Shown: piece by piece, positions 25,685-33,501 of the stretch | How the letters are laid out: the number at the start of each line of letters is the position of its first letter | How positions within the stretch are numbered: the stretch's first letter is position 1 | Source of the DNA: Myxococcales bacterium | GTDB taxonomy: Bacteria > Myxococcota_A > Polyangia > Polyangiales > Polyangiaceae | DNA length: 44,825 nt | Direction of reading: 5' to 3' | Assembly: GCA_016191785.1 (NCBI GenBank) | Contig: JACPVJ010000168.1 | Coordinates: 1-44,825 of the forward strand | Program-made: the position numbers and the translations under genes | The notes under the pieces: generated by a model | Told to the model about the DNA's origin: nothing | The model's input: the letters and a program-made list of their open reading frames with translations, nothing else | The model's database searches: none

Positions 25685-25948
25685 TCAGCCCGAGCGCAGG
25701 CGCTCGACCTCGCGCGCGAGCGCAGCCACCGATGCGAACACCGGCCGCGCGGCCTCCCCTTCCGGAAGCCGCACACCGAAGCGCTCCTCGATGGCCAGGG
25801 CCAGCTGCAGTGCGTCGAGGGAATCGAGGCCGAGCCCGGCGCCGAACAGCGTCGCATCGTCGGCGATCTCTGCCGGCTCCGTCCCGCGGAGGTCCAGCTC
25901 CTCGACCAAGATCTGCTTGATGGCTCGCTTGAGTTCTTCGTGATCCAC
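25685..25948 (-). CDS. acyl carrier protein
   Basis: An 87-residue ACP. The phosphopantetheine Ser lies in LGLDSLDALQLA (about residue 43), and the four-helix pattern (ELKRAIKQILVEELDL, DDATLFGAGLGLDS, AIEERFGV, FASVAALAREVERL) is complete. The GxGLGLDS(I/L)DALxL form is typical of ACPs that serve aryl-polyene-like and other specialised KS systems. I prefer GTG 25948 over ATG 26011, because the 21 intervening codons have low third-position GC (12 of 21) against about 90 % in the neighbours, and no conserved residues. A run of eight C on the coding strand directly precedes the GTG. The two KS fusion genes follow without a gap. Confidence 0.88.
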   Translation of the reverse strand: MDHEELKRAIKQILVEELDLRGTEPAEIADDATLFGAGLGLDSLDALQLALAIEERFGVRLPEGEAARPVFASVAALAREVERLRSG

Positions 25949-26017
25949 GGGGGGGGCCTGAGAGAGCGCAGCATAGCGCGAACTCGGGGGAACTGAAGCT
26001 TCCGCTTTCATTGTGCG

Positions 26018-26037
26018 CTAGGGTTCGGATCCTAGGG
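26018..26037. repeat. short CTAGGG direct repeat in a divergent promoter region
   Basis: CTAGGG occurs at 26018-26023 and 26032-26037, 14 bases apart, and CTAGG/CCTAG (26018-26022 / 26031-26035) also forms a small inverted repeat. It stands between the ACP-KS operon and the crotonase, where a shared operator could be. The elements are short and may be chance. Confidence 0.25.
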
Positions 26038-26050
26038 AGTACCGACGGCG

Positions 26051-26839
26051 GTGAGCAACCTGATCGGCTACAAGACGGATCACGGCGTCGCGCGGATCAC
26101 GCTGGATGACCCGCCGTCCAACGCCTACACCCACGAGATGATGCGGGAGCTCGACGACGCGATCGTCGAGGCCCGGTTCGACCCCGACGTGCACGTGTTG
26201 CTGCTCACCGGCTCGGGCGATCGGCACTTCTGCAGCGGCGCAGATCTCGACCTCTTGCGCGAATCGGACCCCACGTTCAAGTACTACTTCAGCATGCACG
26301 TGAGCGAAACGCTGAAGCGATTGGAAGAGACTCCGAAGCTGTGCATCGCCGCGCTGAACGGCCACGCCAGCGGTGGCGGGTTCGATCTCGCGATGGCGTG
26401 CGACATCCGGGTCGCGCGCCAGGGGCCGTTCCGACTGGGCTCGCCGGAGGTGAAGCTCGGGCTCTTGCCGGCCGGCAGCCAGCGCCTCACGCGCCTGGTC
26501 GGCGCGGCACGCGCACTGCAGATCATGATCGAGGGGGAGGACTTCAGCCTCGAGCAGGCGCTCGGCTGGGGGCTCATCCATTACCTGTGGGAGACGGACT
26601 CCCTGGAGTCGTTCCAGGCCAAGGTCAGCGCGTACGCCCACAAGTTCACGCCGCCCGACAAGGCCGCGCTGGCCGTGGGGCGGATCAAGCGAGCCGTTCA
26701 TGCTGCCCTCGAGCTGCCCCTGGAGCAGGGGCTGGCCCTCGAGCGGGCGCTCGCGGCCGAGCTCTTCACCACCGATGACGCTCGGGAAGGGTTGACCGCT
26801 CACGCCGAGCGCCGCCAGCCCGTGTTCCGCGGGAAGTGA
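26051..26839 (+). CDS. enoyl-CoA hydratase/isomerase family protein (crotonase superfamily)
   Basis: A 262-residue crotonase with the oxyanion motifs DRHFCSGADLD and GHASGGGFDLAMACD. The second catalytic Glu is kept (SPEVKLGLLPAGSQRLTR), while an Asp (GFDLA) stands at the first Glu position and AGS replaces AGG. It is not closely similar to the crotonase at 14981. It starts with GTG 26051 and is divergent from the ACP-KS-KS operon, so it could supply or modify acyl chains for that operon. This link rests only on position. The gene stops one base before the convergent MoxR gene. Confidence 0.86.
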   Translation: MSNLIGYKTDHGVARITLDDPPSNAYTHEMMRELDDAIVEARFDPDVHVLLLTGSGDRHFCSGADLDLLRESDPTFKYYFSMHVSETLKRLEETPKLCIAALNGHASGGGFDLAMACDIRVARQGPFRLGSPEVKLGLLPAGSQRLTRLVGAARALQIMIEGEDFSLEQALGWGLIHYLWETDSLESFQAKVSAYAHKFTPPDKAALAVGRIKRAVHAALELPLEQGLALERALAAELFTTDDAREGLTAHAERRQPVFRGK

Positions 26840-26840
26840 G

Positions 26841-27845
26841 CTACACCCCGAGCTTCTTCTTCACGGCGCCGAGCACGTCCGCGTCGCGCACCCGGTCGGC
26901 GTCTGCCCGATAGGAAAGCACCATGCGGTGACGGAGCGCCGGCAGGGTCAGCGCCACCACGTCGTCGACGTCGGCCGCGGCCTCGCCGCGGAGCGCGGCC
27001 CGGGCCTTGGCGGCCAGCACCAGCGCCTGGCTGCCGCGGGGGCCTGCTCCGAAGCGCACGTAGGTGCGCACCGCCTCCGGGGCGTCGGGACCTTCCGGAC
27101 GGGTGGCGCGCGCCAGTCGGACCGCCAGCTCGACGGCCTCGTCCGTCACCGGGATGCGCGGCACCAGCGCACCCAACGTCCGGATCTCGTCGGCGCTGAG
27201 CACCGCCTCGATCTGCGGCATCGCCCCGGAGGTCGTGCGCCGCGCGATCTCGCGCTCTTCCCCCTCGCTCGGGTAGTCGACGTGCACCTCGAGCAAGAAG
27301 CGATCGAGCTGCGCCTCGGGGAGCGGATAGGTCCCCTCTTGCTCGATGGGGTTCTGCGTCGCGAAGACCTGGAACGGGTCGGGCAACGGGTGTGTGGCGC
27401 CACCCACCGTCACGTGCCGCTCTTGCATGGCCTGCAAGAGCGCCGCCTGGGTCTTGGGCGGGGTACGATTGATCTCGTCGGCCAACACCAGGTGCTTGAA
27501 GATCGGCCCTGGCATGAAGCGGACCTCGCGCCGCACCAGCCCCTTGTCCTCGACCTCGTTCAGCACGTCGGTCCCGGTGATGTCCGCCGGCAAGAGATCG
27601 GGAGTGAACTGCACGCGACCGAAGCTCAGGCTGAGCGCCTGCGCCACGCTGGAGACGAGCAACGTCTTGGCCAGCCCGGGCACCCCCACCAAGAGCGCGT
27701 GACCGCGCGCCAGGAGCGTGATCAGCATGGCCTCGACGACCGCTTCCTGGCCCACCACCACCCGCGCCACCTGCTCGGTCAGCCGCCCGCAGGCGCGTGC
27801 GCAGCTCTCGAGGAGCTCGGCATCGTTCGAGGAAGATCCAGCCAC
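26841..27845 (-). CDS. MoxR-family AAA+ ATPase
   Basis: A 334-residue AAA+ ATPase of the MoxR class: Walker A GVPGLAKT (residues 54-61), Walker B LVLADEINR, the sensor region FATQNPIEQEGTYPLPEAQLDRF and a C-terminal lid ending in VKKKLGV. MoxR proteins act as chaperones that activate or mature partner complexes, often with VWA-domain proteins encoded next to them. No VWA gene is adjacent here, so the partner is unknown. GTG 27845 was chosen because the frame upstream consists of low-complexity Arg-rich translation and the family normally starts about 30 residues before VGQ. Confidence 0.9.
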   Translation of the reverse strand: MAGSSSNDAELLESCARACGRLTEQVARVVVGQEAVVEAMLITLLARGHALLVGVPGLAKTLLVSSVAQALSLSFGRVQFTPDLLPADITGTDVLNEVEDKGLVRREVRFMPGPIFKHLVLADEINRTPPKTQAALLQAMQERHVTVGGATHPLPDPFQVFATQNPIEQEGTYPLPEAQLDRFLLEVHVDYPSEGEEREIARRTTSGAMPQIEAVLSADEIRTLGALVPRIPVTDEAVELAVRLARATRPEGPDAPEAVRTYVRFGAGPRGSQALVLAAKARAALRGEAAADVDDVVALTLPALRHRMVLSYRADADRVRDADVLGAVKKKLGV

Positions 27846-27955
27846 GGAAGGCCGCGAGCATACTCGGATCGCCGGTCCCCGGGCGCGCAAAGCGCCGGGT
27901 TTGTGGCCGCGACGAGGGTTGCCCCGACGCCCGCGCGCGTGGTAGCCGGCTCCTC

Positions 27956-28150
27956 GTGCAGACCGATGCCATCGACGCCGGCGCCGCGCCGGCAGAGACC
28001 AGCCGCATCGTGATCGAGCGGCCCCCGCCGGGACTTGCCCGGGGCAAGTACCCCTGGCCCGCCTGGGGGATCGGCGTGCTCGGAGTCGGCATCTTGGTCG
28101 TCGGTCTGGTCTATTTCGTCGTGCTCGCGAGGCGGCGCCGCGCGCGATGA
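27956..28150 (+). CDS. small single-pass membrane protein
   Basis: A 64-residue protein starting at GTG 27956. A polar N-terminus of about 35 residues is followed by one hydrophobic helix (WGIGVLGVGILVVGLVYFVVL) and a short positive tail (ARRRRAR), which fits an N-out/C-in single-pass protein. No homologue is recognised. Its reality is supported by the ATGA overlap of its stop with the start of the flippase-like gene and by high third-position GC. It may be an accessory subunit of that protein. It is too short for confident annotation by length alone. Confidence 0.6.
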   Translation: MQTDAIDAGAAPAETSRIVIERPPPGLARGKYPWPAWGIGVLGVGILVVGLVYFVVLARRRRAR

Positions 28151-29124
28151 AGGGCTTCCTCCGCAAACTGGTGATCGCGATGCTTCTCGGCGTCGTGGTC
28201 TACGGGGTGTTCGTGGCCTGGGCGGGCTACCGCGACATCGGCGCGTCCCTCGGGCGCTTTCGCTGGAGCGCGTTCGCCCTGGCCTTGGCCCTGGCCTCGG
28301 CGAACTACGGCCTCCGCTTCGCGAAGTGGGAGTACTACCTGGCTCGGCTCGAGATCCGGGGCGTGCCGAAGCTCGACAGCCTGCTGGTCTTCCTCTCGGG
28401 CTTCGTCCTGACCGTGACCCCGGGCAAGGTGGGCGAGGTCTTCAAGAGCGCCGTCTTGGCAGAGACCCACGGCGTGCCCGCGGCTCGCACCGCACCGATC
28501 GTGTTTGCCGAGCGGATCACCGACGTGATCGGCGTGATCACGCTGATCGTGATCGGCAGCCTCGGCTTCTCCGGCGGGCTAATCTGGGCGGGGGTCGGCA
28601 CCGCCGCGGTGCTGTGCGGGCTCTTGCTCGTGATCTGGCGAGCCCCCGGCGAGTGGTTGATCGCCACCCTGAAGCGCCGTCCGGGTCGATTGGCCGCGTT
28701 TGCGCCCAAGCTGGAGGAGGCGTTCGAGAGCCTCCGGATCGTCGCCAGCCCGAGCGCCCTGCTCTGGCCGAGCTTCCTCTCGGTGCTCGGCTGGGGCGGC
28801 GAGGGCCTGGCGCTGTACCTGCTCGTGCGAGGGTTCGGCGTCGAGGTCCCCGCACCCCTCGCGATGTTCTTCTATGCCACGGCGACCTTGGCGGGCGCGG
28901 TCATTCCCGTGCCCGGAGGGCTGGGCGTGGCAGAGGCGATGATCCAAGAGCAGCTGGTGCGCCTGGGCCGAGTGCCCCAGAGCGCGGCGACCAGCGCCAT
29001 GCTGCTGATCCGCTTCGCCACGCTCTGGTGGGCGGTCGTGGTGGGGTTCGTGGCGCTCGCCATCTTGCGCGCTCGCTTCCCCAAGCTGATGCGCCAAGGC
29101 GCGGACGAAGTGCTAGCGCAGTGA
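28147..29124 (+). CDS. flippase-like UPF0104/AglD family membrane protein
   Basis: A 325-residue integral membrane protein with about eight hydrophobic segments. It belongs to the lysylphosphatidylglycerol-synthetase TM region family (UPF0104): signatures include LTVTPGKVGEVFKS near residue 90, FAERITDVIG, and PVPGGLGVAEAMI near residue 260. Members move lipids or lipid-linked sugars, or are fused to aminoacyl-lipid synthases; the soluble synthase domain is missing here. The gene is coupled by ATGA to the small membrane protein upstream, and its last 12 bases overlap the convergent rluD. The substrate is unknown. Confidence 0.88.
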   Translation: MKGFLRKLVIAMLLGVVVYGVFVAWAGYRDIGASLGRFRWSAFALALALASANYGLRFAKWEYYLARLEIRGVPKLDSLLVFLSGFVLTVTPGKVGEVFKSAVLAETHGVPAARTAPIVFAERITDVIGVITLIVIGSLGFSGGLIWAGVGTAAVLCGLLLVIWRAPGEWLIATLKRRPGRLAAFAPKLEEAFESLRIVASPSALLWPSFLSVLGWGGEGLALYLLVRGFGVEVPAPLAMFFYATATLAGAVIPVPGGLGVAEAMIQEQLVRLGRVPQSAATSAMLLIRFATLWWAVVVGFVALAILRARFPKLMRQGADEVLAQ

Positions 29125-30069
29125 ACCGAGCGCCTCGAGCGCGGCCTGCATGTCGGCGGGCAGTGGAGACTCGAACCGCAGCCGCTCGCCGCTGATCGGG
29201 TGGACGAAGCCGAGCACCATCGCGTGCAGCGCGTGGCGCTCGAGCCGCTCCTCGACCACGCGTAGCTCGGGGTCGACGCACCGCCGGCCGTAGAGCGCGT
29301 CGGCCAAGATCGGCGTCTGGGTGCGCTCGGCCAGGTGCACGCGGATCTGGTGGGTGCGCCCGGTCTCGAGGCGACACGCCACGTAGCCCGCCCGGCCACC
29401 GGCCAGCCGCTCGACCACGGACACGTGGGTCACGGCCCGCCGACCCTCCTCGAGTCGGGAGGTGAACCGGAGCCGAGAGCGCGGATCCCGGCCGTGCAGC
29501 GTCTCGATCCGGCCGGGGGTGGGCACACCGAGGGTCAAGGCTCGGTACTCGCGCTCGACGTCGTGCTGCGCCAAGAGCCGCTTCAGCCCCTCGCGGGTCG
29601 GCTCGTCCTTCGCCACCACCAGAAGGCCGCTGGTGTCCTTGTCGAGGCGATGCACCACGCCCGGGCGCAGCGCGCCGGCGGGGTCGCGGGGGTCGGCGGG
29701 CGCGCCCTGGAAGCTCGTCCGCGCCAAGAGCCCGCTGACCAGCGTCCCCTGCCAGTGCCCGCGCGCCGGGTGGACCACCACCCCCGCGGGTTTGTCGACC
29801 ACCATCAGGTGCTCGTCCTCGAAGACGACGGCGAATCGGACGGTCGGATCGGGGATCGCCTCGGACGGCGGCGGCGGCCCCGGCTCGACCTCGACCACCG
29901 CGCCGAGCCCCGGCACGTCGCGCGGACGGCACACGGTGCCGTTCACCGTCACGCGGCCCTCGCTGATCCAGCGCTGGACCGTGGCCCGCGAGGTGCCGGG
30001 CAAGAGCCGAACGAGCAGCTTGTCGACGCGCTCACCGACTCGAGCCGCATCGATCTCGAAGCGGCGCAT
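29113..30069 (-). CDS. rluD: RluD/RluC-family 23S rRNA pseudouridine synthase
   Basis: A 318-residue enzyme that makes pseudouridine in 23S rRNA, for RluD at positions 1911, 1915 and 1917. An S4 domain covers residues ~1-60 (RVDKLLVRLLPGTSRATVQRW), and the catalytic motif HRLDKDTSG is at about residue 139-147 with Asp as the nucleophile. GRTHQIRVHL and the C-terminal strand are normal for the family. A length of 318 and the S4 domain fit RluD better than RluC, but specificity is not certain. The gene is the last of the maf - GT39 - 87-residue protein operon. Confidence 0.93.
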   Translation of the reverse strand: MRRFEIDAARVGERVDKLLVRLLPGTSRATVQRWISEGRVTVNGTVCRPRDVPGLGAVVEVEPGPPPPSEAIPDPTVRFAVVFEDEHLMVVDKPAGVVVHPARGHWQGTLVSGLLARTSFQGAPADPRDPAGALRPGVVHRLDKDTSGLLVVAKDEPTREGLKRLLAQHDVEREYRALTLGVPTPGRIETLHGRDPRSRLRFTSRLEEGRRAVTHVSVVERLAGGRAGYVACRLETGRTHQIRVHLAERTQTPILADALYGRRCVDPELRVVEERLERHALHAMVLGFVHPISGERLRFESPLPADMQAALEALGSLR

Positions 30070-30078
30070 CCGCGCCCG

Positions 30079-30342
30079 CTACCAGATCGGGCTCTTGATG
30101 TGGCCCTTCGACTTGATCAGGATGTCGACCAGGGCTCGGTCGTAGAAGTTCCGCTGGTACAGATCGGGGGCCACGCGGCTCTTGTAGAGGGCGCGCCCTT
30201 CCTCGATTTCTTCCGCCAGCTCGTCGAACAGCGAATCCCCCTCGATCCCACGCACGATCTTCTCTTCGTTGTAGAGAGAGAGATCACTGGCAATGGCGCG
30301 GGCCAGCCGGCGAGCGGCTTCTTCGGTCTCGATCAGCGGCAT
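30079..30342 (-). CDS. small conserved-looking protein of unknown function
   Basis: An 87-residue soluble protein, mostly alpha-helical and acidic in the middle (RRLARAIASDLSLYNEEKIVRGI, DSLFDELAEEIEEGRALY) with a basic, aromatic end (KSKGHIKSPIW). It has no signal peptide and no motif I recognise with confidence. GGAGG stands ten bases before the ATG at 30342, a good ribosome-binding site, and third-position GC is high, so it is a real gene. It lies nine bases before rluD, so a role in RNA or ribosome metabolism is possible but not shown. Confidence 0.72.
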   Translation of the reverse strand: MPLIETEEAARRLARAIASDLSLYNEEKIVRGIEGDSLFDELAEEIEEGRALYKSRVAPDLYQRNFYDRALVDILIKSKGHIKSPIW

Positions 30343-30389
30343 TTCGGGGCGTCCTCCGAGCGAAGTATCACCCGGCGACTCGCGGGATG

Positions 30390-31775
30390 TCAAAACGCGG
30401 GCGATTCGCCGATCCGGCCGGGGGCGCGCCGGCCGGAGAGGGCCGTCCCTGCCATGGCCGCGACCAGGGGGAAGACCACCAGCGAGTAGCGTCCGGCGCC
30501 GAAGAAGACCGCGTGGGTGAGCACCGAGGTCGCGAGCACGGCGGCGCCCAGCACGAGCGCCGGCCGCGCTCCCGCCGCCCTCCCGCTCAGCGCGACCACC
30601 ACCGCCAGGGCCACGTACGAGACCCACGAGAACGGTGAGAGCACGAACGCGGCGGCAACCCCCGCCAGCCCCCACCGAGCGCGGGGCAGCGCGCCCGGCG
30701 CCCGGGCCGCGCCCAAGAGCGCCAGGAGCACCAGCAGCCGCTGGAACACCGTCTCGATCACGCCGAGCGCGAGCTTGGCGCTCTCGGAGAAGCCGTGGGG
30801 CGCGGACGCCCGGAGGTACCAGCCCGCCGCCCCGCAGTACTCGAAGGTGTGGGCGAGCTTCTTCGGAATCAACTTCAGGAAGCGCGCCGGTCGCTCACGG
30901 ACCAGTTTCAATGCTTCGGTGGCGAAGCACGCATCCTTGTCGGCCTCTCCGAACACCGTCCGGCACCGCTCGGGCACGCTGTCACCGGCGATGGGCACGA
31001 ACGTTCCATTCGCGTGTTCCGTGACCCCGATCAGCAGGTTCCACCCCAGGTTCGCGCTCACCGCCACGCACCGGTCCATCCGGCGGCAGTTGCGTAAAGT
31101 CCAGGGGAGCACCACGCACGCCGCGGCCAGCGCCACGACGGCCGACGCGAGGCCGAGCCTTCGGATGCCTGCCCCGCTGCCGGCCGCGACCAGCGCGAAC
31201 AGCGGCAACGCCAGCAGGCTCTGGCCACGCACCAGCGTGGTGAGCCCCAAGAGCGCGCCGAGGGCGAGCCAGATCCCGACGGGGCGAGACGCCCGACGCG
31301 CGACGACCGCGAGCCACGCCGCGAGCGCGAACAGCGCGCCCGTCACCCCCTCGGTCATCAGCGCGGGCGTGTACGCGACCAGCGCGGGATGGAGCGCCAC
31401 CGCCAGCGCAGCCAGCGCGGCCCCTGCTCGGCCCGTGCTGGTCGCAGCCACCCGGTGCACCGCCACCACGCTCGCCGCTCCGAGCGCGGCGTTCAGCAGC
31501 ATGCCCAGAACCGGGCTCGGACCGAATGCGGCGTAGAGCCCGGCGAGCAGGCCGGGGTAGCCGACGGGATAGTGCGCGACGAAGGTGACCACACCGTCGG
31601 GCCAGCGCCAGGTGTAGCCGTGCCCCTCTGCGATGCGAGTGGCCAGCTGATGATAGAAGCGGGCGTCCTCGACCGGCGGGAAGCGCCCGGCACCCCAGAC
31701 CACCACGCCGGCGCGCAGCGCCGCGCCGATCGCGCCGATGATCCAGGCATCGCGGAGCGGCGCTCGGTCGGTCAT
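30390..31775 (-). CDS. GT39/ArnT-like membrane glycosyltransferase
   Basis: A 461-residue protein with about ten transmembrane helices and the GT-C pattern: acidic residues in the first periplasmic loop (VEDARFYHQLATRIAEGHGY) and a following HYPVGYP loop, as in PMT/ArnT-type enzymes that use a polyprenyl-phosphate sugar. A cysteine-containing periplasmic loop (SVPERCRTVFGEADKDACF) may hold a disulfide. The acceptor (protein, lipid A or polysaccharide) is unknown. The ATG at 31775 overlaps the maf stop by 4 bases (ATGA). Confidence 0.85.
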   Translation of the reverse strand: MTDRAPLRDAWIIGAIGAALRAGVVVWGAGRFPPVEDARFYHQLATRIAEGHGYTWRWPDGVVTFVAHYPVGYPGLLAGLYAAFGPSPVLGMLLNAALGAASVVAVHRVAATSTGRAGAALAALAVALHPALVAYTPALMTEGVTGALFALAAWLAVVARRASRPVGIWLALGALLGLTTLVRGQSLLALPLFALVAAGSGAGIRRLGLASAVVALAAACVVLPWTLRNCRRMDRCVAVSANLGWNLLIGVTEHANGTFVPIAGDSVPERCRTVFGEADKDACFATEALKLVRERPARFLKLIPKKLAHTFEYCGAAGWYLRASAPHGFSESAKLALGVIETVFQRLLVLLALLGAARAPGALPRARWGLAGVAAAFVLSPFSWVSYVALAVVVALSGRAAGARPALVLGAAVLATSVLTHAVFFGAGRYSLVVFPLVAAMAGTALSGRRAPGRIGESPAF

Positions 31776-32380
31776 GGGTAGCGTTCGAGCAGCCCGACCC
31801 GGCACAGATCTTCGACCACCTCGCACGCCGGCAAGCCCACCACGTTGGTGTACGAACCTTCGATGCGCGCGATCAAGAACGCGCCGATGCCCTGCGCGGC
31901 GTACGCGCCGGCCTTGTCGAGTCCCTCGCCGGTCCGAGCGTAGGCCTCGACCTCGTCGCGGCTGGCGGCGCGCATCGTGACCTCGGTCCGGACCGTACGC
32001 GCGCAGGCGATCTGGTCGGCCGCGTCGGCCTTGGCGATCAGGTACCGCGTGTAGACCGTGTGCGTGCGGCCGACGATGCGCCCGAGGAGGCGAACCGCGT
32101 CCGTCGCGTCGCTGGGCTTGCCCAAGATCTCGTCGTCGACCACCACGATCGTGTCCGCGACGATCACCCCCGCAAAGCTCTCGCCTGCGACCAGCGGAAG
32201 CACACCGGCGAGCTTGCCTTCGGCCACGCGTTCCAAGAACGCGTGCGGCCCCTCGCCCGAACGCTGGGTCTCGTCGGAATGACCGGGGCGCTGCAGCAGC
32301 GGAATGCCCAAATCGCCGAGGATCTGCCGGCGGCGCGGCGACGCGGAGCCCAGGACCAGAGGCCGATCGGTGCGGATCAC
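31772..32380 (-). CDS. maf: Maf-family nucleotide pyrophosphatase
   Basis: A 202-residue protein that hydrolyses non-canonical or modified nucleotides (dTTP, UTP or methylated NTPs) to the monophosphate. The Maf signature LGSASPRRRQIL opens the protein; VADTIVVVDDEILGKPSD and KAGAYAAQGIGAFLIARIEGSYTNVVGLP complete it. It starts with GTG 32380. A Maf with the subfamily mark GSYTNVVGLP fits the YhdE/Maf dTTPase branch. The gene overlaps the GT39 gene, an unusual partner, and is divergent from the outer-membrane protein at 32446. Confidence 0.93.
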   Translation of the reverse strand: MIRTDRPLVLGSASPRRRQILGDLGIPLLQRPGHSDETQRSGEGPHAFLERVAEGKLAGVLPLVAGESFAGVIVADTIVVVDDEILGKPSDATDAVRLLGRIVGRTHTVYTRYLIAKADAADQIACARTVRTEVTMRAASRDEVEAYARTGEGLDKAGAYAAQGIGAFLIARIEGSYTNVVGLPACEVVEDLCRVGLLERYP

Positions 32381-32445
32381 GAGCCCCGCATAACACGGAT
32401 GCTCGGGTGCAAGGCCCGCTCGAAGTCCGATATAACGGGGCGACC

Positions 32446-33480
32446 ATGCCGCTGGCCGCCGACGCGAGACGAGCCCGGACCGTCGTGCTCGGCCTGCTCG
32501 CGAGCTGGGCCGCGCTTCTCGTCACGAGTAGCGGGAGGGCCGCCGAGTGCGCGCCGGACTCGGGCGTCTCGACCTGCCTCGACGCCGACAACCTGTGGTG
32601 GTCGGCGGGCTCGACTCGCTTCACCAGCATCGCCGCCACGACCACGCCCCGTCGCGGCTCGCTGACCTTCGCAGCGATGGTCGGTTACCTCGATCGGCCG
32701 GTCCTCTTGAGCGTGCCTTCGCCCGACCCCGAGGGGCGAGAAGTGAACGTGGTCCGCGGCGCCGTCGGCCTCACGCTGGCCTACGCTTACGGCCTCTCGG
32801 ACGGGCTCGAGCTCAGCCTGGCCACGCCGCTGGTGCTTCACCAGACCGGCGCGGGCGCCGAGGGGATCACCTCGCAGAGCGCGCCGCCGCTGACCGCCGT
32901 CGCGGTGCGAGATCCGCGCGTGGGCCTCGGCGTGCCGTGGCGCCAGGGCGCCTTCGCGGCCACGGCCCGCGTCGAGCTCGCCCTGCCGTTGGGCGATGCC
33001 CGGCAGTACGCTGGCGCCGGCGGGCTCACGCTGGCCCCCGGGGTCTCGGGTAGCTGGCAGGTGGGCAGGGTCCACGCCGCCCTCGAGCTCGGCGTACGCC
33101 TGCGCCGCGCCGTCCCGTTCGCCACCGCGCGCGTGGGCTCCCAGGGCTTCGCTGCGCTCGGGGTCGGCGCCGATCTCTGGCAAGAGCGCCTCTCGGTCGA
33201 GCTCGAGGCCTTCGCGCTGCCGTCCCTGGTGTCACAGCCGGGCCGTCAGGACGCCGCCTCTCGCGTGACGGACGGTGTGCTCGTTCCGGCCGAGTGGCTC
33301 GCGAGCCTCCGCACCGTGCCCTCGCGGGACGCGAACGTCGCGCTCTCGCTCGGCGGCGGCACGGGCCTGCCGCTGTCCAGCGAGACGCGAGAGACCGCCA
33401 CGGGCGCGAGCCACGAGCGCTTCGCCGGGGTCACGACCCCGAGGTTCCGATTGTTCTTCGGGGTTCGGTACCAGCCGTGA
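32446..33480 (+). CDS. predicted outer-membrane beta-barrel protein
   Basis: A 344-residue protein with an N-terminal signal (TVVLGLLASWAALLVTSSGRAAEC) and a likely cleavage near residue 30. The mature part is almost entirely beta: alternating strands such as VGLTLAYAYGLSDGLELSLATPLVLH, FAATARVELALPLG and FRLFFGVRYQP, the last one close to the C-terminus. This fits a porin or OmpL-like barrel with 12-16 strands. A TATAAC element at 32431-32436 could be the -10 box and would give a very short leader. I do not recognise the family and can give no substrate. Confidence 0.68.
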   Translation: MPLAADARRARTVVLGLLASWAALLVTSSGRAAECAPDSGVSTCLDADNLWWSAGSTRFTSIAATTTPRRGSLTFAAMVGYLDRPVLLSVPSPDPEGREVNVVRGAVGLTLAYAYGLSDGLELSLATPLVLHQTGAGAEGITSQSAPPLTAVAVRDPRVGLGVPWRQGAFAATARVELALPLGDARQYAGAGGLTLAPGVSGSWQVGRVHAALELGVRLRRAVPFATARVGSQGFAALGVGADLWQERLSVELEAFALPSLVSQPGRQDAASRVTDGVLVPAEWLASLRTVPSRDANVALSLGGGTGLPLSSETRETATGASHERFAGVTTPRFRLFFGVRYQP

Positions 33481-33501
33481 GCCGCGGGCGGTGGATGGCG
33501 C

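Noticed and set aside
26841..28166. Longer N-terminus of the MoxR protein, up to 441 residues
   Set aside because: The added residues are Arg/Pro-rich with no conservation pattern, and they would run through the start of the small membrane-protein gene on the other strand.
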